A DNA stretch of 64,000 nt from positions 60,892,271 to 60,956,270 of the forward strand of contig NC_133529.1 of assembly GCF_048544455.1 (NCBI RefSeq), written 5' to 3'. Position numbers and translations under genes: made by a program. Shown piece by piece: positions 46,582-58,015 of this stretch. Numbering within the stretch: position 1 is the first letter of the stretch; each line of letters starts with the position of its first letter. The notes below the pieces were generated by a model. It worked only from the letters and a program-made list of their open reading frames with translations. It made no database searches and was not told the origin of the DNA. Source of the DNA: Silene latifolia (lineage: Eukaryota; Streptophyta; Magnoliopsida; Caryophyllales; Caryophyllaceae).

Positions 46582-48051
46582 AGCCAGAAAGATCATGCGG
46601 GACCTCTTAAACCTGCGCTATCCGGGAGGCAACCCGGACTGTTTTGTTGTACTTTCTTTTGAGCTTGTTATTTCTTTTTATGCTGTGTGTTTAACTCCAA
46701 ACGCTGAACTTGTGCCACTTGTGTTAGTCTTGCACTCCTTTTGTGCGTTTTTGCAGGTGAATTGGGTCGATCGAGTGGTTATCTCACTTGATCGAGCATT
46801 TTTTTTGGAACTTCTACTCGATCGAGCATCTGCTACTCTCGATGGAATCCTTGCACATCCACTTTTCTCGATCGAGTAACCCATCTCCTCGATCGAGCAC
46901 TTCTGGCACCTTATCTACTCGATCGAACTTCTCTGAACCTCACGATCGAGTTATGCTATTGTTTCTCGCCTGCTGCGATGCTACTTGGCTATATGTGACC
47001 GCCCATGTTCATGGTCGGTTTGGGGAGGTCCCTCCTTTACGTCATCTTGTAAGTTTTCCGTCTCCCGTTCTCCTTTTCTCTTTAGTTTGCATTTCTTTCC
47101 CTATTTTTGGTACAATGAGGACATTGTACAGTTTGGTTTGGGGAGGTATGCATCCATATCTGTGTCTCCATGTTTTGTTGCATTTCAGTTTGCACGTTTC
47201 TTTATTTTCGCATGCATTGTTGTTTTATTAAAAAAAACACCCATAAAAATTCAAAAATTTCACGTCACGTTTATTTCTACAATTAGGTTGAGTCGGAACG
47301 TTGAACTTCTACGCTACTTTGAGTCCCTTTACCCTTACCTTGCATATTCTTGACATTCTGTTGGCATGGTAATGTGCATAATCTACGAGTTTTTGTTTCA
47401 CTCTTATCTGAACGAATAGACTTGACTCATATATTGGCAAGCTACATTTACATTCTAAGGTTAGAGCTTAATAAACTGGTGACATTCATGACCAGTTTCA
47501 TATAGGATGTGAGTAGTACTCTCTATAAGCCATGTAACATCAATTTGCATAAACATGAATTCAGTCTGCTTGATACTTGTATGCATTCGGTCTGTGGTTG
47601 GTGACACATGTTAGGACACGCAGTTCCCTTTATTTCATTCTACCCACGAGCTCCACATAGCCAAATTGCCCATTTTGTCCTATATAGCTACAATCCATAA
47701 TTTTGCCTACCCTAGCCGAGCTAGTAATAATAGCTGTTGGGAATGCTTCACTGCAATATGGTTACATACCCGGTTTGAGAAGATTAGTGGAAATGTTGAA
47801 GGGAATGGAAAAATATAAATGAAAAGGAAAAAGGTTGTGGAAAATGAAAAAAAAAGAATGTGAAAAGAAAAAAATAAAGAAAAAGAAAGATTATGAAAAA
47901 ATCATGAGCTAAGAAATACATTGTGTTGTGATTTTTCGCTCCCATGCTTTATTTGTATTCTATGGGGAGTTAACAATTTTATGGTGGTTAGTGAGTTGTG
48001 TGTTGCAATTTAGCACTGTTTTGTATTGAAATTTTGAGTATGAAGTTGGGA
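46582..48051 (+). other. Athila 3' non-coding region, part 1
   Basis: No coding frame supported. TCGATCGA cluster at 46767-46950. A PPT-like GTTTGGTTTGGGGAGG at 47131-47146 follows ATGAGGACATTGTACA; this motif pair is typical of Athila 3' regions. An A-rich tract (47800-47900) precedes the CACTA-B insertion. Confidence 0.6.
46767..46950. repeat. TCGATCGA motif cluster downstream of integrase
   Basis: About eight boxes (intact TCGATCGAG at about 46768, 46819, 46868 and 46891; variants between). Fourth site class in the same element after both LTRs and gag. Confidence 0.88.
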
Positions 48052-48073
48052 AGTCACTACTACAAAACTTGTG

Positions 48074-48305
48074 ATGGACATCGGACTTTTCGCTATATGG
48101 ACATCGGATACACAACCGATGTAGAGTTTGGTCATGTCCATTGTGGATTAATGGACATCGGATTTTAAACCGATGTCCATTAAAATTTGCACATCGGATT
48201 TTTAGGAAAACCGATGTCTATTTGATCAATGGACATCGGATTTTTAGGAAAACCGATGTCTATTTGATCAATGGACATCAGTTTTTTGCAAAAATCCGAT
48301 GTCTA
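48074..48305. repeat. CACTA-B left subterminal repeats
   Basis: Eight or so ATGGACATCGG/CCGATGTC words in both orientations, including two tandem copies of about 45 bp (GGACATCGGATTTTTAGG...CTATTTGATCAAT). Probable transposase-binding sites. Confidence 0.85.
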
Positions 48306-48733
48306 TAACTATTATTTTTTATAAAAAAAAAATATTACGATGTTGCCCATATTAGTCGTACACATGATGACAATGCAAAATGATTCCATAATCAACAAAA
48401 AATATCTGTATACAATCAATCGCTTATCCAAAGCCAATTACAAAAAATTTTCATCTACATAATGTGTCAAATTTACTTAGACGACTAACCTATACAAAAA
48501 TATAAACCGATATGTAAACTGACTAATTGTTTAAAAAAAAAAGGCCGAACAGACAAGACTACTTGGCAGCCTCAGATTTGCTCATCTCCCATTGGGCATA
48601 TTACCAAGAGAATCTGGTTCAACACAACAAAGTTAACGAGAAAATAAAATATCAACATAGAAGATCCTATATAACTAACGAGACACATACATTACTGTAT
48701 TTTAAGTATCACAACTACTAGCAATACACTCAC

Positions 48734-50596
48734 CTGAATGTGCGAATCCTCAACAAGGTCGGGGCACATTTTTTCAATATGTATATAGATTCCTTTGGTT
48801 CAGCCACCTGTGACATAAAAAAAATAGATAAAGCTCTTTCGCCTCACAAAGAACATTAGTGATAGGTTTCTGTTTCCCTGCAAATGAGAAAAGAGAAGGG
48901 AAAAACCTTACAATTTAACCCAAGCCATCCTAGCCCTTGTTAATGATGCCCCTTAGTGCAGTTCTTTCCAGTGCGTCAATAACTATCCGAGTCATATCTA
49001 TCCGAGTCATTTTCTAAGGCTCTTGATTATACTGAACATTATCAAAACAACCGTAATTAAATGTCAAGTCTTTGTAAGATAAATAAAACAGCCAAAGAAC
49101 CTTAGGAAGGGTTGAAGCTAAATGGTTCATATGTCTGATTGTCAATAAACACATACTAAATTCTTGCACATTACCACACTCCAACGATGATGTCTGGTAC
49201 TTGACAACATGCATAACATTTGCAGATAGTGAGATAGGCTTACCAGGCTACCGAAACCAACATAAACGGGTTTTGGACCAGCATTAACTATTCAACAAGC
49301 TTTTAAGGAAGTTCATAGTCTGATGCAAGGTCGAGAAAGAAAAATCCAACTAAAAGGACCTTGGATCCCCAATCTACAAGCATAGTGCACAAATCTCATC
49401 ACCTGTCATCAAAACAGAACCAATTCAACAAGAAAGCCAGCTAAATAGTCCGATAATATAAAAAAATAAGCACATTAAAATTCACTCATGTAAAAGGATA
49501 GATGCTTCAAGTCGATTACAATAGTACAAATAAATTGGAATTGGGAACTAAAAGTCATCACAAACCTGAACTGCTGTATAAATAACAGATTAAAATAACT
49601 GATGTGAGCTACTTTCCCTTCACTGATATGAACCACTAGCTGTAATTTTGCCCTGACCATATGCATCAACGGTGTACACAAATTAGCAGTATAATTTTGC
49701 CCGAACCTATATAATGTCTCCGCACATTCCATAACTGCTGCATATAATGTAATTCTATCGAAGAACTTGTAGCATACCATATCAAAACCCAAATGCGCAA
49801 GTCCAAGGGAGAGGTTAGTAATTTCAAGTTTACTTGAAGCTAGGCCTTGAAAAAGTGTACTGACCATGTGAGCATGAATATTTTTAACTTGGTTGATGAT
49901 TATCTCTAAATCATACACGATGGTGTCATACATCCAGGAATAAGCAGCAGCATACTTACCCATGTAAACATCATTGTCCTCAAGGGCAGGAATCCTGGCA
50001 AAGGTGATCATAGAATATGTGGAGCTAGACTTAAATGAAAATAACAGTGGCTTCACAAACCAATCATCCAACACCACCATAGATATTTGACCCACGCAAA
50101 ATGCAAAGCCGGAAAATGTGGTAGCAATTACCCTATCAAAAAATAACTCATGTTCATCAAGAAACCCCAAATTAACGGTGTAACTCGGCTGCTAGACTAT
50201 AATTGCAAAGCCAAATTACCTTATCAACAAATAATTCATTTTCAATCCACCATAATTGCAAAGCCAACTCAATAACAGAAACTAAATTAAGATAATTAAA
50301 CAAATCAATGAACATAAACATTTCATAAACCCTAACTATGAAAGTCCAGCTAGTAAAATGATTAAATAAACGATTTGAAATTGAAAATTAGGGTTCTTAC
50401 CAAATTCGATTCACATCGGTTGTTCGCGTAGGGTAGCAGTCGCCGTCATCGGCGCCGATGGTCGCATGGGTAGCAGTCGCCGGTGCTCGTGCGCGTTGGG
50501 TGCGATGGTTGCGTGGGTGGGGGTGGACGAGTGGTAATTGCCAGGTTTGGGAAACGAAGAGAGAAGGTGAGGGATATAATGAAATAAATGAAACAA
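48734..50596 (-). pseudogene. Captured host-gene fragment with intron/exon signals (unrecognised)
   Basis: I do not recognise the gene. Minus-strand GT-AG signals look intact: GTAAGAACCC after an exon ending at 50401, GTAAGCC after an exon ending at 49244, and an exon 48807-48734 bounded by TGTCACAG and GTGAGTG, which reads IYIHIEKMCPDLVEDSHIQ with one stop upstream. The longest open stretch, 50170-49475, includes MITFARIPALEDNDVYMGKY, YAAAYSWMYDT and IIINQVKNIHAHMVSTLF, which look like conserved protein, mixed with intron-like DNA. The first exon (50596-50401) is Pro/Ala/Thr-rich. This fits transduplication of a genomic gene segment by a CACTA element. Exon joins beyond those named are uncertain. 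Confidence 0.55.
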
Positions 50597-50619
50597 AGTT
50601 GTTGTCTCATAACATATAT

Positions 50620-50832
50620 CGCTAGCGGGTTAGTTTGAGACCGACTATAGTCCCAAAAATTATAATCGGTCTCAACTTTGAAACTACTTTTACATTTTTG
50701 AGTCCGTTTATTGTTTTAGAGGCGGTCACAAATTTGAGACCCATTTTAAAGTTTTGAGATTGTGTTCAGTCCCAAATTATATTTTGAGACCGTTTTTTCT
50801 GTCGGACTCAAAAACGCGTGTTTCTTGTAGTG
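50620..50832. mobile_element. Terminal fragment of another CACTA-like element
   Basis: Ends TTTCTTGTAGTG (CACTACAAGAAA inward) with GAGACCG/CGGTCTC words before it. Only one end is present, so it is a remnant inside CACTA-B, next to the captured gene fragment. Confidence 0.6.
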
Positions 50833-51159
50833 TTTGGGGAAGAATGTATGTAGTCGAAATTATAAGTGATGGCGGTGTGGCAAATATTTTTGCCGCCTAT
50901 AATTTTCACTTTTGATGCACATCGGTTAAATGCAATGTCCCATATCCATGACTTTTATATAGACATGGGTTTATTAAATATCACATGTCTTTTAAAATCA
51001 GAAATAATGGACATGTGTTTTTTAACGCAACCGATGTACATATAATTATATGCACATCAGTTTTTTTTAAACAACCGATGTGCATGTTATGTACATCGGT
51101 TTTCCAGATAATCCGATGTCCATCGACTGATGTCCATAACGAGTTTTGTAGTAGTGAGT

Positions 51160-51662
51160 GTTTCTAATTTGGACCCGTTGTTGCTAGCTTGGCTGCTAAC
51201 TCGACATCTCCAGATTCATATTAGCCGCTGCTTACCCATTACCTCACTTACCCAAATGTAAGTCCTCGGCATATGTCTTGGTCATTAGTTGGTTGGAATG
51301 CATATGTACGGTTGTAGAGATTTTATTCATGTTAGACTGCATGCATGTTCTTATAGGTCGAGTTAGGTGAGTGTCTTTACTTCTTTCTATCTCTTACCTA
51401 TATACTCACCCTGTGCTTAATTTGTGTGATGAGCGACCCGTGAGAGTCCGATATCTTTGAGTCTTGCAAGGTCGACGGTTCAGTAGTTTGAGACATTGAT
51501 TTAACTCGTTTGCACTTATTTATTGCTACTTTGTCTTTTGTTGCATTAAATTGGTTTGGGTGGATGATTTGTAGCTGATGAGTTGGTCTCGTTCCATTAG
51601 TTGTCTTTAGTTGCATACATAGTTTGCTTGGGGACAAGCAAATGTTTGGTTTGGGGAGATTT
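51160..51662 (+). other. Athila 3' non-coding region, part 2, with PPT
   Basis: Resumes after CACTA-B. GCTTGGGGACAAGCAAATG and the PPT TTTGGTTTGGGGAGAT (51645-51660) come just before TGATCAGTG at 51663. No gene. Confidence 0.7.
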
Positions 51663-52364
51663 GATCAGTGTATTTTATATAAGGTTTTTACTTCATTTTT
51701 AAACGCATTTCTGTGTTATTTACGTGGCATCTAGCTACAAATACCCCCGAATAGTCTACTTTGGTTTGTCTTGTGTAAATTGCAGCTACAGACCATAAAG
51801 GAGCAAAATCGAGCTCAAACTTGTCCTATTCGCATGCATTTTGGAGAATAAGGAATCGGAGCCCGGAATCTTTCACTTAGAGATGCGTGAAGTAGCCTCG
51901 GAAGGTGCCAAGAAGTCCACATGTGCTAATATAGCTCGATCGACCAGTTTTGCTACATTATATGGTCGATCGAATGCTTTATCCATCAAGAATCACTCGA
52001 TTGAGCTGTTCTGTTACTCGATCGAGATAGCTGATATAAGGAGTACTCGATCGAACTCCATTTCCATTCGATTGAGAGGAATTTCAAGACTTGTCCTCGA
52101 TCGAGTGGTTTCATTTCACTCGATCGAGAGACTTTGTGTTCTATGCGTGTTTTTGTCTATTTTCGAGTTGGGCTTTGTAATTTATATATAAGTTACGTTA
52201 ACAGTACGACACTCGGAGTTCTTCTTCCTCCCGGACTTCGATATTTTTTCCTCTCTACTCCCTTGAACATTGCTCTTGAACCCTAACGACGGAATTCGAT
52301 TACTTGTAATTGGTACTTTTATTCTTCTCTTAATCTTAATTTGTTATTGCTCCCTATTTGTTTC
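51663..52364 (+). repeat. Athila 3' LTR, truncated to its first half
   Basis: Aligns with 39665-40368 with few changes, including the TCGATCGA cluster (51932-52127), and stops at about 52364, where CACTA-A gene sequence begins. About 690 bp of LTR is missing. No target duplication remains. Confidence 0.88.
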
Positions 52365-53607
52365 ACCTTTATTATTAGGAGGTTCATACCACACTTCGGC
52401 CCCTTGTCTCCGGTCCCAAATAGCCTCGAATTCATGTCGAAACCCTTGATAGTGTTGAAGTACGACCAGTACTCATCTGAAGCATGTCCATCCGGCTCTG
52501 GTTGACTCATCTCCTCATTGTAAGCAGCCTGAAAAGCACAAAAAAACCGTTATATTATATAGAATGAAATTAAATACAATAATTATTATCGTTCTTTCCA
52601 GAAAAATAAACATTAAATTGATTACAAAAACTTACTTCCGTCTCAGTAGCTCGAGGATTAACAAACTCGCCTTTCTTGTTTTTCTTTGTCTTCAGAAACA
52701 ACGTGTAGGGAGTGGCCTCTTCAACCTGAAAGAAGCATGAAAAGATGTAAAATCAAGTATATTCGCCAATCATTTATATTAACCAATTTGTGAAAGCAAT
52801 AAATATTATACTTACCAATTCCCTAAAAGCATCGCAGCAACTCTTCTGACCAAGAGTGTGGGTGCCCATTGCTTTTCCATCTTTACCACCTGACCTTCTA
52901 TTTGCCTGATTTATTTTCGAATGTTTGGCAAACTCGGGATTTTCCGCTTTCCTATTCTTAAGGTTCTCCCACCAAGTCACAGGCACCCAATCTGGCTTTT
53001 TCTTCTTATACTTGAGTCCATTAGTAAGAGAGGTAATCTGTCTTATTACCCTCGTCTGCTACTCGGCAATTGGGTCATAGCCAGGATCGATGGAGTTTAC
53101 ATGCGTCTATTTCAAAAATGAGTTATTAGTGCTAGAAAAGTTTATCCGTCACGTTAACTACAACAATAAATTATTATTGAAGAAAACAATAAGGGACTTT
53201 CAAAATACCTTAAAGTAAATCCACATCTTTAAACGCTATGCGTGGCTCGCCTCACCCCATCTTGTGAAATACTCGTCACCGAGGCTACGGTTAAACGGCC
53301 AAGTAATGTATTTTCTGATAACCTTGTCATCCCACCTGAAAAACACATAAATATTAGAAATTCAAATATAAGTATTTAAATGATATATCTTTTATGAAAA
53401 TAATAAAAAATATGATTAAAAAAAACTTACCAAATGATCCGGCTGAGCACGACGCGATGAGAGAGTCACCTGCCCACCCTCTTGCGCCGATATTGGAGTA
53501 ATAACTGGGTCTTTATCATCCGTAATATCCACATTCTCGTCCTCACGACGAGATCCACCACTACTATTACCCCCTTCTAGACGTCGGAAAAATTTCGACA
53601 TGAACAC
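52365..53607 (-). pseudogene. CACTA-A second gene: Transposase_24-like, five exons, 3' truncated
   Basis: Plant CACTA elements often carry this Ptta/En-Spm-type gene next to TNP2. Five minus-strand exons with GT-AG borders fit: 53607-53431, 53335-53209, 53106-52816, 52725-52636 and 52528 to the truncation at 52365. The first is a charged N-terminus; the second reads WDDKVIRKYITWPF; the third PVTWWENLKNRKAENPEF and THTLGQKSCCDAFRELV; the fourth VEEATPYTLFLKTKKNKKGE; the fifth SQPEPDGHASDEYW. The motif order matches the PF03004-type family as I know it. Stops lie in exons 2 (after EASHA) and 3 (after DPIAE). The Athila 3' LTR removes the end. Exon borders were read by eye. Confidence 0.72.
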
Positions 53608-54042
53608 TATTTAAAAACAATGCAAATAGTTAGTCCAAAGAGATATCGTTAGAGCAAATCGTTAGTCCAAACATTGCTTATTTGAACAAAATAACTAAGT
53701 AAATAGAAATTAAATTACATCCCTTACAAGAAAACAAATAAAGTCAAGAACTAACACCTTAAAAAAGGTTAAACATTCTTTCTTTTATCTTTGATGTTTT
53801 CATAATTTTTTTCAAGTACTTTTATCAATGGTGATAATAGTTTCAAGTGGCAAATTTGAAAGATTAGATCAGAACTCGATTGTATATTATATCTAGGCTA
53901 CTTGATTCGAGAAAATCTTTATCAAGCAGAGAAATTCAATTATCTAGGCTATCTAAAACAATGAAATCAAATAAACTTCTTAAAGTGGTTCAAATTTTAT
54001 TGAATGTTTAAAGTTCATACTTTTTACAAATGGATTATACAA
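53608..54042 (-). other. Intergenic region between the two CACTA-A genes
   Basis: AT-rich, no ORF worth naming. TNP2 ends at 54043 and the second gene starts at 53607, both on the minus strand, the tail-to-head order usual in CACTA elements. Confidence 0.5.
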
Positions 54043-57000
54043 CTAGTCTCCCTCACTATCACTATCACTACAAATCAAAAGAGGTTCATCATCTGAAAAA
54101 AGCACTCCGACTTCTTCCTCTTCTTCCTCCTTTTCATCTCTAATAAATTCTTGAAGTTCATCTTCATTCTCTTCTTCTCCGGCGTCCCCATCATACTCCT
54201 CTTGACCACTTTCCACAACCATTTCATATTCATCTTCACTCTCGGTCTCTTTCACCAAAATTGGTGAAATCGGGTGATCATTGACAACCAGATCTTCTTG
54301 AAAGACAATTTCGTCAATAGGAGCATCAACATGTGATCTAGCCTTGATTTTAAAAACTGCGGACCATTGATTGCCTTTCTTACTGGTTGGGTAAAGAGCA
54401 TAACAAACTTGATTGACTTGAAAAGCTGTCACGAATGGGTTATGTCCACGAAGTTTTTTTCTTCGTTTACATCTACAAGTCCGTATACTTTATGGATACT
54501 AAGTCCTTGAGGGGAATTATCAAACCAATCACATTTAAACAATATGACCCTGTAAACCCTTTGTTCGGTATAACAAGAAAGCTCAATTATTTCATTTAGG
54601 GTTTCATAGTAGTCCAACCCCTCAGTTGAATTCACATAGACCCCATTGCTTAAGGTAGATTTCAGAACATCAACTCTCTCTTTATAAGCTCGAAATTTAT
54701 AGCCATTGATAGAATATCATTTCCGGGTCTTCACCATGTTACTAGGGCCCAACGCTAGAGCTATAATTAAAGGATCCTTCAATCTATAAACGTAGCAATA
54801 AAAATATACATTAATTAATAATAAGGTATTGTATTCTTCTCAATAATTAATAAGAAATTCAAATGTGTTGTTCATTTTCACCAAAAAATGTATCACTTAC
54901 TTCATTTCGGAGCCATTTTCGAAAACTTTTGTCATGTTTGGTCCAAACATCATCAAAAGATGTGACATCAGGATATTTGAGTTTGATATGTGTCTCAAAT
55001 TCCCTATATCTACCAAAACATGTTATAATTAATTATTACCTATAATTTTGATCTAATTTGATTATTAAAAATGAATTGAGTAATGACGAAGTAATTACTT
55101 ACTTTTCTTGAGACTCTAAAAAGTCTCCGCAGTTCCTTAGCACATAGAAATGAGCTTCTTCACACTCTTTCTCATTCAAGTACCAAAGAACACATTTAGC
55201 GGTTGTAGTTCCTATGTCATCATTGAATAACTCAGGTAATTTTGAATTTAACTCCTCATCGCAATTTACACCAACATCTAAGTCTTTCACTTTTATGTCA
55301 ATGTGATCTTCGAAATTTTGAGAACAGAAATTTGAAATTTCCTCTAACAAAAAAGCGTTGGATATGGAACCTTCCACTCGAGCTGTGTTGCCAATCTTTT
55401 TTTTTAAATGATTAATAAATCTCTCAAATGGATACATCCATCGATATTGAACAGGTCCTCCAACCTTCGCTTCATAAAGTAGATGAAGAGGCAAATGCTT
55501 CATGGAATTGAAGAAAGACGGGGAAAATATCTTTTGCAACTTGCATATTATCTCTGCTATGTTTGACCCTAGACGTTCAAAAGAATCAACTTTAATCGTA
55601 GAAGTACACAAGTCTCTAAAAATTGGCTTATCTCAGTTATTGCATTCCAAGAACCAGTAAGGAGCAAGTGTTTCAAAGCAACAGGGAGTAGCCGTTCCAT
55701 AAAGACATGACAATCATGACTTTTCATGAAGTGCAACACCATGTTTTTATGGTCAACACACTGACTCAAATCTGAAGCATAACCATCTGGGAATTTCAAA
55801 TTCGCCACCCATTCACGTAAAACCTTTTTCTCTGCGCTGTCTAAAACAAACCTGGATGATATGGTCCTTTTATAGCAAAGGTCATTAAAATCAGCTTTAC
55901 TCTTATGGCCAAATTTAGTTTTTGTTGGTACATCCATCACCGTCTTGATAAGCTCCTCAAAAAAAAATTCTCAATGTGTATAACGTCTAAGGTATGTCGA
56001 ATCAACAATGTTTTCCAATAAGAAAGTTCCCATAAAATGCTTTGTTTCGAACAACCTTCATCCTTGTCTTTTTTCAATCTTTTCAATTCTTCATCAAGAG
56101 CATCAACTATTTTTGGTAAATCTTTAACGGAATCCCACACTTCGTCACCCATTAATTTCGATGCGGCTATGCAATCCTTAGTTTTCCTATTCTTTAGAAA
56201 ATGCTTGCAATTGCTACGGAAAGAATGATCAGGTCTCAAGAACTCACGGTGACAATCGAACCAAGAAACCTTGCCACTATGTTTGAGCCAAAAAGATCTA
56301 AGCTCTTTTTCTTAACAGTAATGACAAGCGCGGTACCCACTTGTGGACCAATCGGAAAGCATGACATATGCTGGGAAATCACTGATTGTCCACATTAACA
56401 CAGCCTTTAATTGAAAATTCTGATTCTTAGAGACATCGTAAGCGTACACGCCGGTTTCCCAAAGTTCTTTCAACTTTTTGATCAACGGTTGGAGGTACAC
56501 ATCCAAATTGGACTTAGGGTTCTTAGGACCGGAAATGAGAAAAGATAAGAACAGAAATTGTCTCTTCATGCATAACCAAGGAGGTAAGTTGTACGGAGTG
56601 ACAATCACGGGCCAACATGAATAGTTCTTCCCGTATTTTCCAAAACGATTAAATCCATGCGTACACAAACCTAGCCGAACATTGCGAGGCTTACTTGCAA
56701 ATTTTGGATGCTCTCTATCGAAATGTTTTCACGCTTCTCCGTCACTTGGATCTGCCATTGTCCCTCAACTTCTTAATTGGGAGTTTTTGTAGTTCCATCT
56801 CATCTCACCTACTATGTGCTTGGTTGCATATAGTTGTTGTAACCTTGGCGCAAGCGGAAAATAATTTAATGGATTACAAGGAATTTGTCTCCCACTTGAT
56901 TTCTATGTAGCTTCATACCGAGATGCATGACACTTTGTACATTACTCAAGATTAGCATTTTCCTCCCAGAAAAGTATGAATCCACTAGAACATGCATCGA

Positions 57001-57591
57001 TCTTCTCATGGGGTAGTTGGAGTCCCTTCAACACATTTCTTAATCTCATAATAATTCCGCGCCATTTGATTACCTTTTGGAATAATGTCACCAACGAATG
57101 ACACAAACTCATGTTACTTCCCTTATACACTGGTTGTTCGGCTTTATCTAGCATTTTAAAGAATGAAGATACTTGGGGTGTGGGGTTACCTAACGCACTT
57201 CTCCATCATTAAGCTCATCATGATTAAGTCGATCCTCCAATAATTGTTCAACGTTATCATTCAATGCATTTTCCACCATCTCACGATAAGGATTCTCACT
57301 ACCTATGATACTTGTACTTGCTTCGGTAGGCAGTTTCTCACCGTGATATGTCCAAAAATGGTAATTATCGGCAAAACCATTTGACCAAAGATGATTATGA
57401 ACATCACTTATCTTTTTAAAAGTTCCGTTATTGCATTTCTTACATGGACACCTCATTTCACCTAATTTCTTATACACACTACTTTGTTCCGCGAATTTGA
57501 TAAACTCTTTCACCCCCTTTGCAAATTCAATCTTGAGTTTCTTTTTTTCGTCTAATCTTCCATATATCCACTGTCGTTCTAACCTTTTCAT
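54043..57591 (-). pseudogene. CACTA-A TNP2-type transposase, broken into several frames
   Basis: TNP2 cuts and joins CACTA ends. Pieces in order on the minus strand: Transpos_assoc region (57591-57190: MKRLERQWIYGR, CPCKKCNNG, HLWSNGF); linker ending YEKIDAC-like HEKIDACSSGFILFW (57154-56942); Transposase_21 core (56668-56312: CWPVIVTPYNLPPWLCMKRQ, LMWTISDFPAYVMLSDWST); then 56239-55937 with IASKLMGDEVWD; DUF4218-type parts (55940-55569 VMDVPTKTKFGHKSKAD-like start, MKSHDCHVFMERLLP; 55611-55099 KHLPLHLLYEAKVGGPVQYRWMYPFERF); DUF4216-type (54635-54429, 54432-54043) ending in a Glu/Asp-rich tail. A shift lies at an A run near 55967. Domain names are by eye; order is right for the family. Confidence 0.85.
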
Positions 57592-57611
57592 GTTCTTATG
57601 TATTTACCTTT

Positions 57612-57675
<64 letters not shown>
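57612..57675. repeat. (TA)n microsatellite
   Basis: About 30 TA units just upstream of the TNP2 start on the minus strand. Confidence 0.95.
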
Positions 57676-57683
<8 letters not shown>

Positions 57684-58015
57684 ATCATTAAAAAAAATAA
57701 CTTAACAACAATAATGACAATCAAGAATAAGACAAAATAAACATTATCACCAATATATAACTAGTGTTAACAAGTAATATTTTTTCCTTTGAATTGGGTT
57801 CTTATCACTCCAACCTAAACCCTTCAATGTACTTTTTAAGTCACTAGCAGACACACACTTGTGATTTATTAATGAGGAAAAAATTCGGCAGCAATTCCCC
57901 TTTGTTTTTTTTTTGGTGAAATGTGAGTATGTATATATATATTTCAAAACTTGAACCAATTACATAAGGACCAAAAAGCTTTCAAACAACTAGAAACAAA
58001 TAATCATCTTTCCTA

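Larger units (their letters stand above)
48055..51156. mobile_element. CACTA-B: non-autonomous CACTA element (3.1 kb) carrying host-gene pieces
   Basis: Ends CACTACTACAAAACT (48055) and AGTTTTGTAGTAGTG (51156) are a near-perfect 15-bp inverted repeat, and AGT flanks both sides. GGACATCGG/CCGATGTCC subterminal words occur at both ends (48074-48305, 50920-51139). No transposase. The interior holds spliced-looking gene fragments on the minus strand (48734-50596) and the end of another CACTA-like element (to 50832). Confidence 0.9.
39665..52364 (+). mobile_element. Athila-type LTR retrotransposon, defective, plus strand
   Basis: 5' LTR (39665-41057), PBS TGGCGCCGTTGCCGGGGA (41064-41081), gag (41247-42977), protease, RT/RNase H, integrase to 46581, a long 3' non-coding part with a CACTA insertion (48055-51156), a PPT (51645-51660) and a 3' LTR cut at about half length (51663-52364). 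The whole gag-pol reads as one frame with four nonsense codons, a 1-nt loss and an internal deletion. CACTA-A DNA follows the truncated LTR directly, so a deletion removed the right flank. Confidence 0.9.

Noticed and set aside
53416..53607. Stand-alone 63-residue protein
   Set aside because: It is exon 1 of the second CACTA gene; the donor GTAAGT at 53430 and later exons explain it.
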